The notes: generated from the sequence alone by a model not told the origin. A stretch of 6,529 nt of DNA from Actinomycetota bacterium (GCA_947373075.1 CANBWF010000075.1:1-6529), one strand, 5' to 3'; counted from the stretch's first letter, positions 1-6,405 are shown. Numbers and translations: made by a program.

Positions 1-659
1 ATTGCCTTGATAGTCGGCTTTTGATTTTCGTTTGTCGGTGGAACTTTTGGCAGTCGGAAAATGATTGCGGCAGAGATTAAGAACGTTAACGAGTCAATGG
101 CATATGAACTTGTCGGACTCATGCTCGTGACAACTATTCCACCAAGTGAAGTACCAAAGATGAATGTCGCATTCCTGGTCAAGCCGCTTAGTGCACTTGC
201 AGCTGCCATCTGATCTCGCGGCACAACTCTAGGAATAATCGCATCAAGTGATGGGCGTTGAATTCCATCGAGCGATGCCATGACTAAGGCCAGTACATAA
301 ATTGGCCAAAGCATCGGTTTGTGCAGGTGCGCGTTGATAGCGAGAAATAGGACGCTTATAAAAAACGAGAGTTCAGTAAAGATGGCAATCGATCGCCGGT
401 CGCGAGCATCTGCTAATACGCCACCATAAAGTCCAAAGATAATGAGCGGAATAATTTCGAGCGCACCTAAGAGTCCGACTGCAACGTATGAGCCGGTTAG
501 TTGTTTAACCTGAAAGGGAAGCGCAACGTAGGTAAAGAATGAACCAAAGCCACTAATGGTTGAGCTAGTCCAAAGTAATCGGTATTGCGGATTGATTTTT
601 AGTGGACTTAGGTCAACACGCCAACTGGATTTCTGTTTTTCCTGAGGCTCAGAAGTCAT
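1..659 (-). CDS. MFS exporter, EntS/DHA3-like (partial, C-terminus beyond window)
   Basis: The frame opens at the ATG at 659 and stays open to the left edge, giving 219 residues of a protein that should be about 400-430 long. A hydrophilic N-terminus of about 25 residues is followed by hydrophobic stretches near residues 33-52, 58-83, 92-110, 117-130, 160-180 and 187-202, so about the first six transmembrane helices are present. The loop after helix 2 carries GGVLADARDRR (79-89), a form of MFS motif A. The helix 4-5 region (DGIQRPSLDAIIPRVVP, 131-147) and the later GTSLGG (169-174) match the MFS_3/EntS-type drug and siderophore exporters of the inner membrane. The substrate cannot be read from this half. 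The gene lies 86 bp downstream of panB on the same strand; it may be cotranscribed or use its own promoter. Family placement is solid and specificity is unknown. Confidence 0.85.
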   Translation of the reverse strand, partial: MTSEPQEKQKSSWRVDLSPLKINPQYRLLWTSSTISGFGSFFTYVALPFQVKQLTGSYVAVGLLGALEIIPLIIFGLYGGVLADARDRRSIAIFTELSFFISVLFLAINAHLHKPMLWPIYVLALVMASLDGIQRPSLDAIIPRVVPRDQMAAASALSGLTRNATFIFGTSLGGIVVTSMSPTSSYAIDSLTFLISAAIIFRLPKVPPTNENQKPTIKA

Positions 660-707
660 AGAGACATTCTGCCTGACTCTTTGTAATTATTCTCGGCAGG
701 AATTCGG

Positions 708-722
708 ACAGTGGTCACCTGT
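708..722. promoter_or_regulatory. Imperfect 15-bp palindrome upstream of MFS gene, possible operator
   Basis: ACAG and CTGT form the outer arms of a 15-bp imperfect inverted repeat centred on 715, with two mismatched pairs inside. It lies 49-63 bp before the MFS start codon in the panB-MFS gap. On the minus strand AATAAT (686-691) could be a -10 box, which would place this palindrome around the -35 position, where a repressor could act. No recognisable -35 hexamer is present. The arms are short and could be chance. Confidence 0.2.
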
Positions 723-745
723 TGCGACTGTTGCATTCCTCTTAG

Positions 746-1594
746 TTAGTTATAAGACTGTTCGGATGTTGGGTATGCACCACTGGCAACATCTTTTGCC
801 CATTGATCGCTAGCTGAGCCGACAATTTCGCGCAGATTTGCATACGGTTTCACAAACTTGGGTAACGGACCCCCGGTAAGTCCTAATAGATCCTGCCAAA
901 CAATAACTTGAGCGTCAGTGGCTGCGCCAGCGCCGATTCCAACGGTTGGGATTTGAATCGCATCAGTTATCTGTTTCGCCAATTCTTGTGGCACTACTTC
1001 CAAGACAATTGCGCATGCCCCAGCTTGTTCAAGAGCAATTGCATCTTGCATTAGTTGTTCAGCAGCTTCGCCTCGTCCTTGCACCCGGTAACCCCCTAGT
1101 TGATGCACAGATTGTGGAGTTAAGCCGATGTGTCCGACAACTGGAATTCCTGCATCAGTCAGGGTTCGAACTGTTTCGGCCATACGCACTCCGCCTTCAA
1201 TCTTGACTGCGTGTGCGTTGCCTTCCTTCATGAATCGAGTTGCAGTTGCCAACGCTTGCGCTGGAGATTCTTGATAAGAGCCAAATGGTAAATCAGCGAT
1301 GACCATCGCACGTTTGCTGCCGCGTTCTACCGCAGCAACAAGTGGTAGCAGCATTGCCGTAGTAATTGGCAAAGTAGAGGAGTAGCCATAAACCACCATT
1401 GCTGCAGAGTCACCAACTAAAAGTGCGGGAAATCCTGCGTTATCAAAAATCTGAGCGGTCATGGCGTCGTAACAAGTAATCATTGGCCATTTTTCGCCAC
1501 GTGCTTTTGCAGATATAAAGTCAGACGTTGTGACGCGTCGATTTTGGTTACCGCCATACAGTGATAGATCTGCTGACGTGTCTGAGTTAGACAT
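746..1594 (-). CDS. panB: 3-methyl-2-oxobutanoate hydroxymethyltransferase (PanB)
   Basis: This cytosolic enzyme transfers a hydroxymethyl group from 5,10-methylene-tetrahydrofolate to 2-oxoisovalerate, making ketopantoate, the first committed step to pantothenate and CoA. The chosen start gives 282 residues, close to the 281 of M. tuberculosis PanB and longer at the N-terminus than E. coli PanB. The (beta/alpha)8 barrel carries the expected residues. The Mg-binding aspartates are D62 in LLVGDS and D101 in IADLPFGSY. K131 and E133 lie in KIEGG, and the catalytic E199 lies in VLEVVP. GHIGLTPQSV (154-163) and GGYRVQGRG (167-175) are family signatures, and VVYGY (67-71) is typical of actinobacterial forms. 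The reading frame extends 24 codons upstream to 1666, but that extension has no family counterpart, and the ATG at 1594 has a GGAG 10 bp before it. It follows nadE after 80 bp with no visible terminator, so an operon is likely. Confidence 0.96.
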   Translation of the reverse strand: MSNSDTSADLSLYGGNQNRRVTTSDFISAKARGEKWPMITCYDAMTAQIFDNAGFPALLVGDSAAMVVYGYSSTLPITTAMLLPLVAAVERGSKRAMVIADLPFGSYQESPAQALATATRFMKEGNAHAVKIEGGVRMAETVRTLTDAGIPVVGHIGLTPQSVHQLGGYRVQGRGEAAEQLMQDAIALEQAGACAIVLEVVPQELAKQITDAIQIPTVGIGAGAATDAQVIVWQDLLGLTGGPLPKFVKPYANLREIVGSASDQWAKDVASGAYPTSEQSYN

Positions 1595-1604
1595 TTTTTT
1601 GCTA

Positions 1605-1608
1605 CTCC
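1605..1608 (-). promoter_or_regulatory. Ribosome binding site that fixes the panB start
   Basis: On the minus strand TTGGAG lies just before an A-rich stretch and the ATG at 1594, with a 10-nt gap between GGAG and ATG. Together with protein length and family alignment this favours the 282-residue PanB over the upstream start at 1666. Confidence 0.6.
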
Positions 1609-1674
1609 AATCTCGAAGCTGGATACCAGTCTCCGGACACTTAAAGCCTATGGCAGAGTGTGGCAACTATCTAA

Positions 1675-3414
1675 TTAGCGGGATTCTTGCCAGCGATTTG
1701 TCATTGGTAGGCGCCGATCGCGACCGAACGCGCGTCTAGATACTTTGGCACCTGGCGGATACTGACGGCGCTTGTATTCAGCATGATCAGTCATACGTAA
1801 AATTCGCTCAACAGTTTCGGGGGCAAAACCCATGGCAATAATGTCTTGGGCGCTCGTGTCGTGCTCAACATAAGCACGCAAGATCGCATCAAGTTCGTTG
1901 TAGTCAGGTAAAGAATCGGTGTCTAACTGTCCTGGCCGAAGCTCAGCACTCGGTGGTTTCTCAATACTGTTTTGCGGAATAGGGGGAGTTTGGCCAAGAG
2001 CCAACGCATGTTCGTTTCGCCAACGCGCAATTTCCCAAACATCAGTTTTAAATAAATCTTTAATTGGGGCGTAGCCACCAACAGCGTCGCCGTAAATAGT
2101 TGAGTAGCCCACAGCAAGTTCACTCTTATTGCCGGTTGCTAAAACTAAATGACCCTCTTGATTTGAGATTCCCATAAGAGTGGTGCCACGCACACGAGCT
2201 TGCAGATTTTCTTGCGCAACTCCAGTAAAGCCAAGTTCTTCCAAATATGCGGCAACCATTGGTTTGATTGGCGTGATTCGAAAATTAAGTCCAGTTGCGT
2301 TAGCTAATGCTTGTGCATCGCTGATCGAGTGCTCCGAAGAAAATTCAGATGGCATGGCGACACCAAAAACTCGCTGCGGACCAAGTGCGTCTACGGCAAT
2401 CGCTGCTACAACTGCTGAATCGATGCCACCAGATAGCCCGAGCAATACTGAATTAAAACCGTTCTTATTTACATAGTCTTTAAGTCCAACCACTAACGCC
2501 GTGTAGGTTTCAGCGTTGCGTGACAATCTTTCGGTGGCCAAACTTTCAAGCGGCTTTATGTCTGCAGAGTTGCCAGTTTCCAGTTGAACTACGCTCTCGC
2601 CAGAAGGCAGAACTGTATGTTCGCCAGCTGGCGTTAAATCTAGATCGCTAATAAGTATTTGAGTTTCAAACTGGGCTGCGCGAGCAACGATTTCCCCGCG
2701 GGCGTCAACGATGATGGAGTCGCCCTCAAAAACTAGTTCGTCTTGGCCGCCCACCATGTTTACGTAAGCCACTGGCATTTTGCATTGCTTGGCTCGGGAA
2801 CTAACTAGTTCTAGGCGAACATCATCCTTGTCTCGTTCGTATGGCGAGCCATTAAGCACCACGAGAAGGCTGGCATTTGTTTTGGCGATATTCTCCATGT
2901 GTTCGCCGTCTTGCCATAAGTCTTCGCAAATAGCGATTGCGATGTCTATTCCGAAAGCGCGCACCACAACAGTTTCAGTGCCAGGCACGAAGTAGCGGTA
3001 TTCATCAAACACCCCGTAGTTGGGCAAGTGGTGTTTCGCGTAATGAGTAACAATTTGTCCGCGATAAATAACAGCGGCGCAATTAAGGGGAGCACCGCGT
3101 GGAACGCCAAGTGTTATTGCATCGGTTGACGAGGTGCCTTTTAGATATCCAACCAACACCAAGACATCGCCAAGACCTGCTTCAGCAAGTCGCCGTGCAA
3201 GTTGCTGCGTTTGTGCCTCGCTTGCTTCTTGAAAAGACGGGCGAAGTGCTAAATCTTCAATTGGGTAGCTGGTGATTAGCATCTCGGGCAAAGCCACAAT
3301 TTGAGCACCACTTGCGGCAGCTGATTGCACGGCAGAAAAGGCTAGTTCTGCGTTTCCCACTAAATCGCCCACCACAGGGTTTACCTGGGCTAAAGCTAGG
3401 CGAATATTAGGCAT
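1675..3414 (-). CDS. nadE: Glutamine-dependent NAD+ synthetase (NadE)
   Basis: The enzyme makes NAD+ from deamido-NAD+ and ATP in the last step of NAD synthesis, using ammonia released from glutamine. The 579 residues hold two domains. The first is an N-terminal nitrilase-fold glutaminase (about 3-262) with the Glu-Lys-Cys triad: E44 in ALPEML, K127 in YAKHHLPN and C163 in AICEDLW. The second is a C-terminal synthetase (about 300-570) with the ATP pyrophosphatase P-loop SGGIDS (328-333), QARVRGT (405-411), ATGNKSE (426-432) and the terminal FGRDRRLPMTNRW. It is shorter than M. tuberculosis NadE (679) and falls in the compact glutamine-dependent class. The start is firm because MPNIRLALAQVNPVVGD is the usual N-terminus. 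The only purine-rich stretch (AAGGAT) touches the ATG, too close for a normal Shine-Dalgarno. It diverges from glnA2 across 74 bp and leads a minus-strand run with panB. Confidence 0.97.
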   Translation of the reverse strand: MPNIRLALAQVNPVVGDLVGNAELAFSAVQSAAASGAQIVALPEMLITSYPIEDLALRPSFQEASEAQTQQLARRLAEAGLGDVLVLVGYLKGTSSTDAITLGVPRGAPLNCAAVIYRGQIVTHYAKHHLPNYGVFDEYRYFVPGTETVVVRAFGIDIAIAICEDLWQDGEHMENIAKTNASLLVVLNGSPYERDKDDVRLELVSSRAKQCKMPVAYVNMVGGQDELVFEGDSIIVDARGEIVARAAQFETQILISDLDLTPAGEHTVLPSGESVVQLETGNSADIKPLESLATERLSRNAETYTALVVGLKDYVNKNGFNSVLLGLSGGIDSAVVAAIAVDALGPQRVFGVAMPSEFSSEHSISDAQALANATGLNFRITPIKPMVAAYLEELGFTGVAQENLQARVRGTTLMGISNQEGHLVLATGNKSELAVGYSTIYGDAVGGYAPIKDLFKTDVWEIARWRNEHALALGQTPPIPQNSIEKPPSAELRPGQLDTDSLPDYNELDAILRAYVEHDTSAQDIIAMGFAPETVERILRMTDHAEYKRRQYPPGAKVSRRAFGRDRRLPMTNRWQESR

Positions 3415-3420
3415 ATCCTT

Positions 3421-3426
3421 AGCCTA
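3421..3426 (-). promoter_or_regulatory. Candidate -10 box of nadE (leaderless)
   Basis: On the minus strand TAGGCT fits the actinobacterial -10 pattern TANNNT and ends 6 nt before the nadE ATG, so transcription would start at or next to the start codon. No good -35 hexamer sits 16-19 bp upstream. An alternative -10, within TTAATAATT at about 3446-3454, would give a leader of roughly 25-30 nt. Both are pattern-based guesses. Confidence 0.3.
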
Positions 3427-3450
3427 CTTGGGAAAACTATCTCTGAATTA

Positions 3451-3487
3451 TTAACACAGTGGTAACACGGGCTAACCATAATGTAAC
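3451..3487 (+). promoter_or_regulatory. Four TAAC direct repeats, GlnR/PhoP-like operator candidate
   Basis: The array reads TTAAC-n6-GTAAC-n5-CTAAC-n6-GTAAC, with half-sites beginning at 3451, 3462, 3472 and 3483. The 11/10/11-bp phasing places all four on the same face of the helix. OmpR-family regulators such as GlnR and PhoP bind direct repeats of about 11 bp, and the actinobacterial GlnR box is described as gTnAC-n6-GaAAC pairs. The array covers the whole putative glnA2 promoter: the first repeat overlaps a TTAACA that could serve as -35, and the last lies between the -10 and the ATG. That layout suggests repression of glnA2, with possible effects on divergent nadE. Repeats and spacing are seen directly; the regulator is inferred. 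Confidence 0.5.
3477..3482 (+). promoter_or_regulatory. -10 box of glnA2, leaderless transcript likely
   Basis: CATAAT matches TATAAT at five of six positions and ends 6 nt before the ATG at 3489, so the expected transcription start coincides with the start codon. No Shine-Dalgarno-like sequence precedes this ATG, which agrees with a leaderless mRNA. A TTAACA at 3451-3456 resembles a -35 box, but the 20-bp spacer is longer than usual, so activation by a bound regulator is possible. Confidence 0.5.
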
Positions 3488-3488
3488 T

Positions 3489-4826
3489 ATGAATAAGCAG
3501 ACTGATTTCGTATTGCGCACTATTGAAGAGCGCGACATCAGATTCGTGCGCCTTTGGTTTACTGACGTTTTAGGCATGCTCAAATCTGTGGCTATTGCGC
3601 CAGCTGAACTTGAAGGTGCTTTCGAAGAAGGCATCGGTTTTGATGGCTCAGCGATTCAAGGTTTTGCCCGTATCTCCGAATCTGACATGTTGGCCAAACC
3701 AGATCCAGAAACTTTCGCTATTTTGCCGTGGCGTGGTGAACACAATGGTGTTGCTCGCATGCTCTGTGACATTGTCATGCCAGACGGTGAACCTGCAGAT
3801 GCAGATCCGCGCAATGTGTTGAAGCAAGTACTTACTAAAGCCGCGAAGATGGGGTACCAGTGTTACACCCACCCGGAAATCGAATTCTTCTTATTCAAAG
3901 ATGCTCCAGTAGCTGGTCAGCAGCCGGTTCCAGTTGATGACGTTGGCTATTTTGATCATTCACCTAGTGCAACTGGTTATGACTTCCGTCGTCAGGCAAT
4001 CACGATGCTTGAAGCGATGGGCATCTCAGTTGAATACAGTCACCATGAAGGTGCGCCTGGCCAGCAAGAAATTGATTTGCGTTATGCCGATGCACTCACA
4101 ACTGCTGACAACATCATGACATTCCGTGTTGTTATGAAAGATGTAGCACTTTCGCAAGGCGTCTACGCATCTTTCATGCCAAAACCGTTTGCCCAATTCC
4201 CAGGCTCGGGTATGCATACTCACATGTCACTTTTCGAAGGCGACACCAATGCGTTTTATGAAGAAGGCGCTCCGTATCAGTTAAGTGCGGTTGGTCGACA
4301 CTTCATAGCTGGCATTCTTAAGCACGCTCCAGAGATGACTGCCATCACAAATCAGTGGGTTAACTCTTACAAGCGCTTGTCTGGGGGAGACGAAGCCCCA
4401 TCGTATGTGTGCTGGGGTCATAACAATCGGTCAGCGCTCGTGCGAATCCCTATGTACAAGCCGTCTAAAGGAAATTCGACTCGAATTGAATTCCGTTCAC
4501 TTGACTCTGCCTGCAATCCGTACCTTGCATTCTCGGTTGTGTTAGCTGCCGGACTTAAAGGCATTGAAGAAAAATATGAATTGCCACCGGAGGCTGAAGA
4601 TAACGTTTGGTCGTTAACTGATGCAGAACGTGAAGACATGGGCATCGCGCACCTTCCACGCTCGCTTGGCGAAGCTATCGCTGCCATGGAAAAGAGCGAA
4701 CTGGTTGCAGAAACACTTGGCGAACACGTATTTGAATTTTTCTTGCGCAACAAACGCGCAGAGTGGGATGAATATCAGTCGCAGGTTACTGCTTTTGAGC
4801 TAGATCGTTACTTGCCAGTTCTTTAA
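3489..4826 (+). CDS. glnA2: Type I glutamine synthetase, GlnA2 subfamily (possible gamma-glutamylpolyamine synthetase)
   Basis: The fold ligates glutamate to ammonia, or in some subfamilies to an amine, using ATP, and acts as a cytosolic dodecamer. The 445 residues match actinobacterial GlnA2 from the N-terminus (EERDIRFVRLWFTDVLG, 13-29) to the C-terminus. Catalytic features present are E130 and E132 in HPEIEFF, E187 and E194 in HHEGAPGQQE, H243 in GSGMHTHMS, R295 in NSYKRL, flap E302 in DEAP, and E334 and R336 in RIEFRS. The residue aligned with adenylylated Tyr397 of E. coli is W374 (DNVWSL), so GlnE-type control is not expected. The position of ammonium-pocket Ser53 is A55 (FDGSA). From memory, Streptomyces GlnA2 shares these traits and is reported to glutamylate polyamines. 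The GTG at 3459 would add ten residues lying inside the promoter repeats, so ATG 3489 is preferred. The substrate remains open. Confidence 0.93.
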   Translation: MNKQTDFVLRTIEERDIRFVRLWFTDVLGMLKSVAIAPAELEGAFEEGIGFDGSAIQGFARISESDMLAKPDPETFAILPWRGEHNGVARMLCDIVMPDGEPADADPRNVLKQVLTKAAKMGYQCYTHPEIEFFLFKDAPVAGQQPVPVDDVGYFDHSPSATGYDFRRQAITMLEAMGISVEYSHHEGAPGQQEIDLRYADALTTADNIMTFRVVMKDVALSQGVYASFMPKPFAQFPGSGMHTHMSLFEGDTNAFYEEGAPYQLSAVGRHFIAGILKHAPEMTAITNQWVNSYKRLSGGDEAPSYVCWGHNNRSALVRIPMYKPSKGNSTRIEFRSLDSACNPYLAFSVVLAAGLKGIEEKYELPPEAEDNVWSLTDAEREDMGIAHLPRSLGEAIAAMEKSELVAETLGEHVFEFFLRNKRAEWDEYQSQVTAFELDRYLPVL

Positions 4827-4832
4827 TAGGCG

Positions 4833-6284
4833 TTAATCGAGCACAACTCTAAATGCACTCATGTCCGGCGCTGCTCCACCGCGTACATGGCCGTAGGGCG
4901 CCTGGACTGTTGCTTGCAAGAAGTCGATAACTTCGGCAGAAATTTCCTCACCTGGCAGCAAGTTAGGAATTCCCGGCGGATAAGCGGCAACACTTTCGGC
5001 AGAAACTCTTCCCACTGCGTCCTTGGCTGAAACAACTTCAGTTAAACCAACGTAGGCATCTCTTACTGTCATGTGAGTCTTTCCTGGTGCAGGTAAATCA
5101 AGTGCTACTGAATCGGTTTGGTCTTCGTGCGGCAGTGAATTTAAAGCGCTAGCGATCGCTTCAACATTAGGTGTTACTCCCGCACCACAAAGCATCAGAA
5201 GTACTGAACCTGTAGCAAGTTCACAATGGATTTTGAATTCATCAAATAGGTGAGCCCGAGCTGAATAACCACTGATGCCACCGACTGCTGTGTTAATCGC
5301 GATGCGCAAAGGTTCGAGGGCCACGACATCTTCGTAGGCCATGAGTTGCGGTGCAATATCTACGAAGCGATTGGCGGACGAAATTTCCTGGCGCAAAGAA
5401 TCCATGGAGTTCAAGCTTCGTCCGATGTATTCTTTTCCGTGCGCCGCCATAGTCATTCGTGCGATGTCTAGTGAGGCAATGAGTAACGAGCTGACACTAG
5501 TTGATTGCAAAGATTTATAAACACGATCTAAAAGCGGTTCAAGTTTTTGGGCAAACTCTCCAGCACCTAAATGCAGCATTGCTGATTGACTTAAACTTCC
5601 GGCTAATTTGTGTGTACTACTAATGACTACATCGGCGCCCTGCGAAAGTGCATTTGCTGGAATATCCGGGTGGAATCCCAAATGAGAACCCCAGGCTTCA
5701 TCAACTACAAGTGGGATGCCCGCCTCGTGTGCAACCTGCGCTAAGCCTGCGACATCTGCAACCGCACCAAAATAACTAGGGGTGACAACATAAGCAGCAA
5801 CCGCATCTGGCGTTTGCGCTAATGATTCGCGAAGTTGTTCTGGGGTAATTCCGTTTGCAATACCTAAGTGTTTATCAATAGATGGAATAACAAATGAGGC
5901 TGCTAGACCACTAAATGCCAGTCCATCGATTACTGATGAGTGAACGCTGCGTTGCAACACAATACGGTCGCCCAATGCCCGCAAGGCTAAGCAGGCCATT
6001 AGATTGCCCATGGATGCGCCATTAGTTAAAAACCAAGTGCGCTTAGCGCCCCAGGCATCAGCGGCTAGGAGTAAAGATTCATCTAGTGCAGTTGGGTACG
6101 AGCCAACATCGATTCCGTCAATCAGTGTTTGCACGTCGAGGCCCAAAATATGTTTGCCAAAAAATTCGGAAAGTTTCGGGTGTGACAAATCACTAACTTG
6201 GTGGCCTGGTACACCAAGCCTTAGGTAATGCTGGTTTGCATAGTTCTCGATTGCATCAGCATATGGAGTTCGCCTTTGATCCAT
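4833..6284 (-). CDS. PLP-dependent Orn/Lys/Arg decarboxylase family protein
   Basis: This is a fold-type I PLP enzyme of the SpeA/YaaO-like group, which removes the carboxyl group of arginine, lysine or ornithine to give agmatine, cadaverine or putrescine. With the ATG at 6284 it has 483 residues, near the roughly 490 of B. subtilis SpeA, and lacks the N-terminal wing domain of E. coli inducible decarboxylases. Seen in order are VPGHQ (25-29), LTNGASMGN (86-94), H115 in SVHSS (cofactor-stacking His), D195 in VVDEAWGSH (pyridine-N aspartate) and Schiff-base K226 in SSTHKLAGS. The C-terminal domain follows with MTVRDAY and AYPPGIPNLLPGE. The frame runs on to an ATG at 6347 (504 aa). I prefer 6284 because MDQRRTPYADAI aligns with the B. 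subtilis N-terminus and a possible promoter lies just upstream. It converges on glnA2 with a 6-bp gap. The substrate cannot be read from sequence. Confidence 0.9.
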   Translation of the reverse strand: MDQRRTPYADAIENYANQHYLRLGVPGHQVSDLSHPKLSEFFGKHILGLDVQTLIDGIDVGSYPTALDESLLLAADAWGAKRTWFLTNGASMGNLMACLALRALGDRIVLQRSVHSSVIDGLAFSGLAASFVIPSIDKHLGIANGITPEQLRESLAQTPDAVAAYVVTPSYFGAVADVAGLAQVAHEAGIPLVVDEAWGSHLGFHPDIPANALSQGADVVISSTHKLAGSLSQSAMLHLGAGEFAQKLEPLLDRVYKSLQSTSVSSLLIASLDIARMTMAAHGKEYIGRSLNSMDSLRQEISSANRFVDIAPQLMAYEDVVALEPLRIAINTAVGGISGYSARAHLFDEFKIHCELATGSVLLMLCGAGVTPNVEAIASALNSLPHEDQTDSVALDLPAPGKTHMTVRDAYVGLTEVVSAKDAVGRVSAESVAAYPPGIPNLLPGEEISAEVIDFLQATVQAPYGHVRGGAAPDMSAFRVVLD

Positions 6285-6291
6285 AACTGGC

Positions 6292-6320
6292 AACTTAGCA
6301 CTGCAAGCGATTGTTGTCTG
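6292..6320 (-). promoter_or_regulatory. Candidate leaderless promoter of the decarboxylase gene
   Basis: On the minus strand CAGACA (6315-6320; four of six matches to TTGACA) is followed after 17 bp by TAAGTT (6292-6297), which fits TANNNT and lies 7 nt before the ATG at 6284. No Shine-Dalgarno precedes that ATG. If real, it would exclude the upstream start at 6347, whose own AGGA sits only 1 nt from the ATG. Confidence 0.3.
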
Positions 6321-6360
6321 AGTTTTAGTGTCAAAGAGTCGTGACATGTCCTGCTAACGC

Positions 6361-6401
6361 TAGAATTTTCTAAAGCCCAAAACGGGGCAAATCGTTGGAG
6401 G
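6361..6401 (+). promoter_or_regulatory. Upstream region of the right-edge gene: -10, short inverted repeat, strong RBS
   Basis: TAGAAT (6361-6366) matches TATAAT at five of six positions and could be the -10 box, giving a leader of about 33 nt. It overlaps a small inverted repeat, TAGAA-TT-TTCTA (6361-6372). GCCC (6375-6378) and GGGC (6385-6388) can pair as a 4-bp hairpin. The Shine-Dalgarno GGAGG at 6397-6401, 4 nt before the ATG, is the best in the window and fixes the start at 6406. No clear -35 is seen. Confidence 0.4.
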
Positions 6402-6405
6402 ATAA

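Noticed and set aside
667..701. Stem CTGCC/GGCAG in the panB-MFS gap as a terminator
   Set aside because: The core stem is 5 bp (7 with a wobble pair) around a loop of about 21 nt, with no T-tract on either strand, so it is not a credible intrinsic terminator.
946..1206. 86-codon plus-strand open frame opposite panB
   Set aside because: It is a shadow of conserved panB coding sequence; its Leu/Gln/Val-rich peptide resembles no family I know.
1595..1666. N-terminal extension of panB by 24 codons to an ATG at 1666
   Set aside because: The added residues match nothing in the family, and the ATG at 1594 has a well-placed GGAG and gives the usual length.
3459..3488. Upstream GTG start for glnA2 at 3459
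   Set aside because: It would translate through the TAAC repeats and the -10 box, and GlnA2 proteins begin at the 'M(D/N)(R/K)Q' position equal to 3489.
4418..4753. 111-codon open frame on the minus strand inside glnA2
   Set aside because: It lies opposite a strongly conserved gene, has low-complexity Ser/Ala-rich translation and no recognisable domain or ribosome binding site.
6285..6347. Upstream ATG at 6347 for the decarboxylase
   Set aside because: The extra 21 residues have no counterpart in B. subtilis SpeA, and the AGGA is too close to this ATG. It is not fully excluded.
6361..6388. Riboswitch or BioR/BioQ-type operator before the putative bioY
   Set aside because: The leader is only about 33 nt with a 4-bp hairpin, and the small inverted repeat does not match the biotin-regulator boxes I know.
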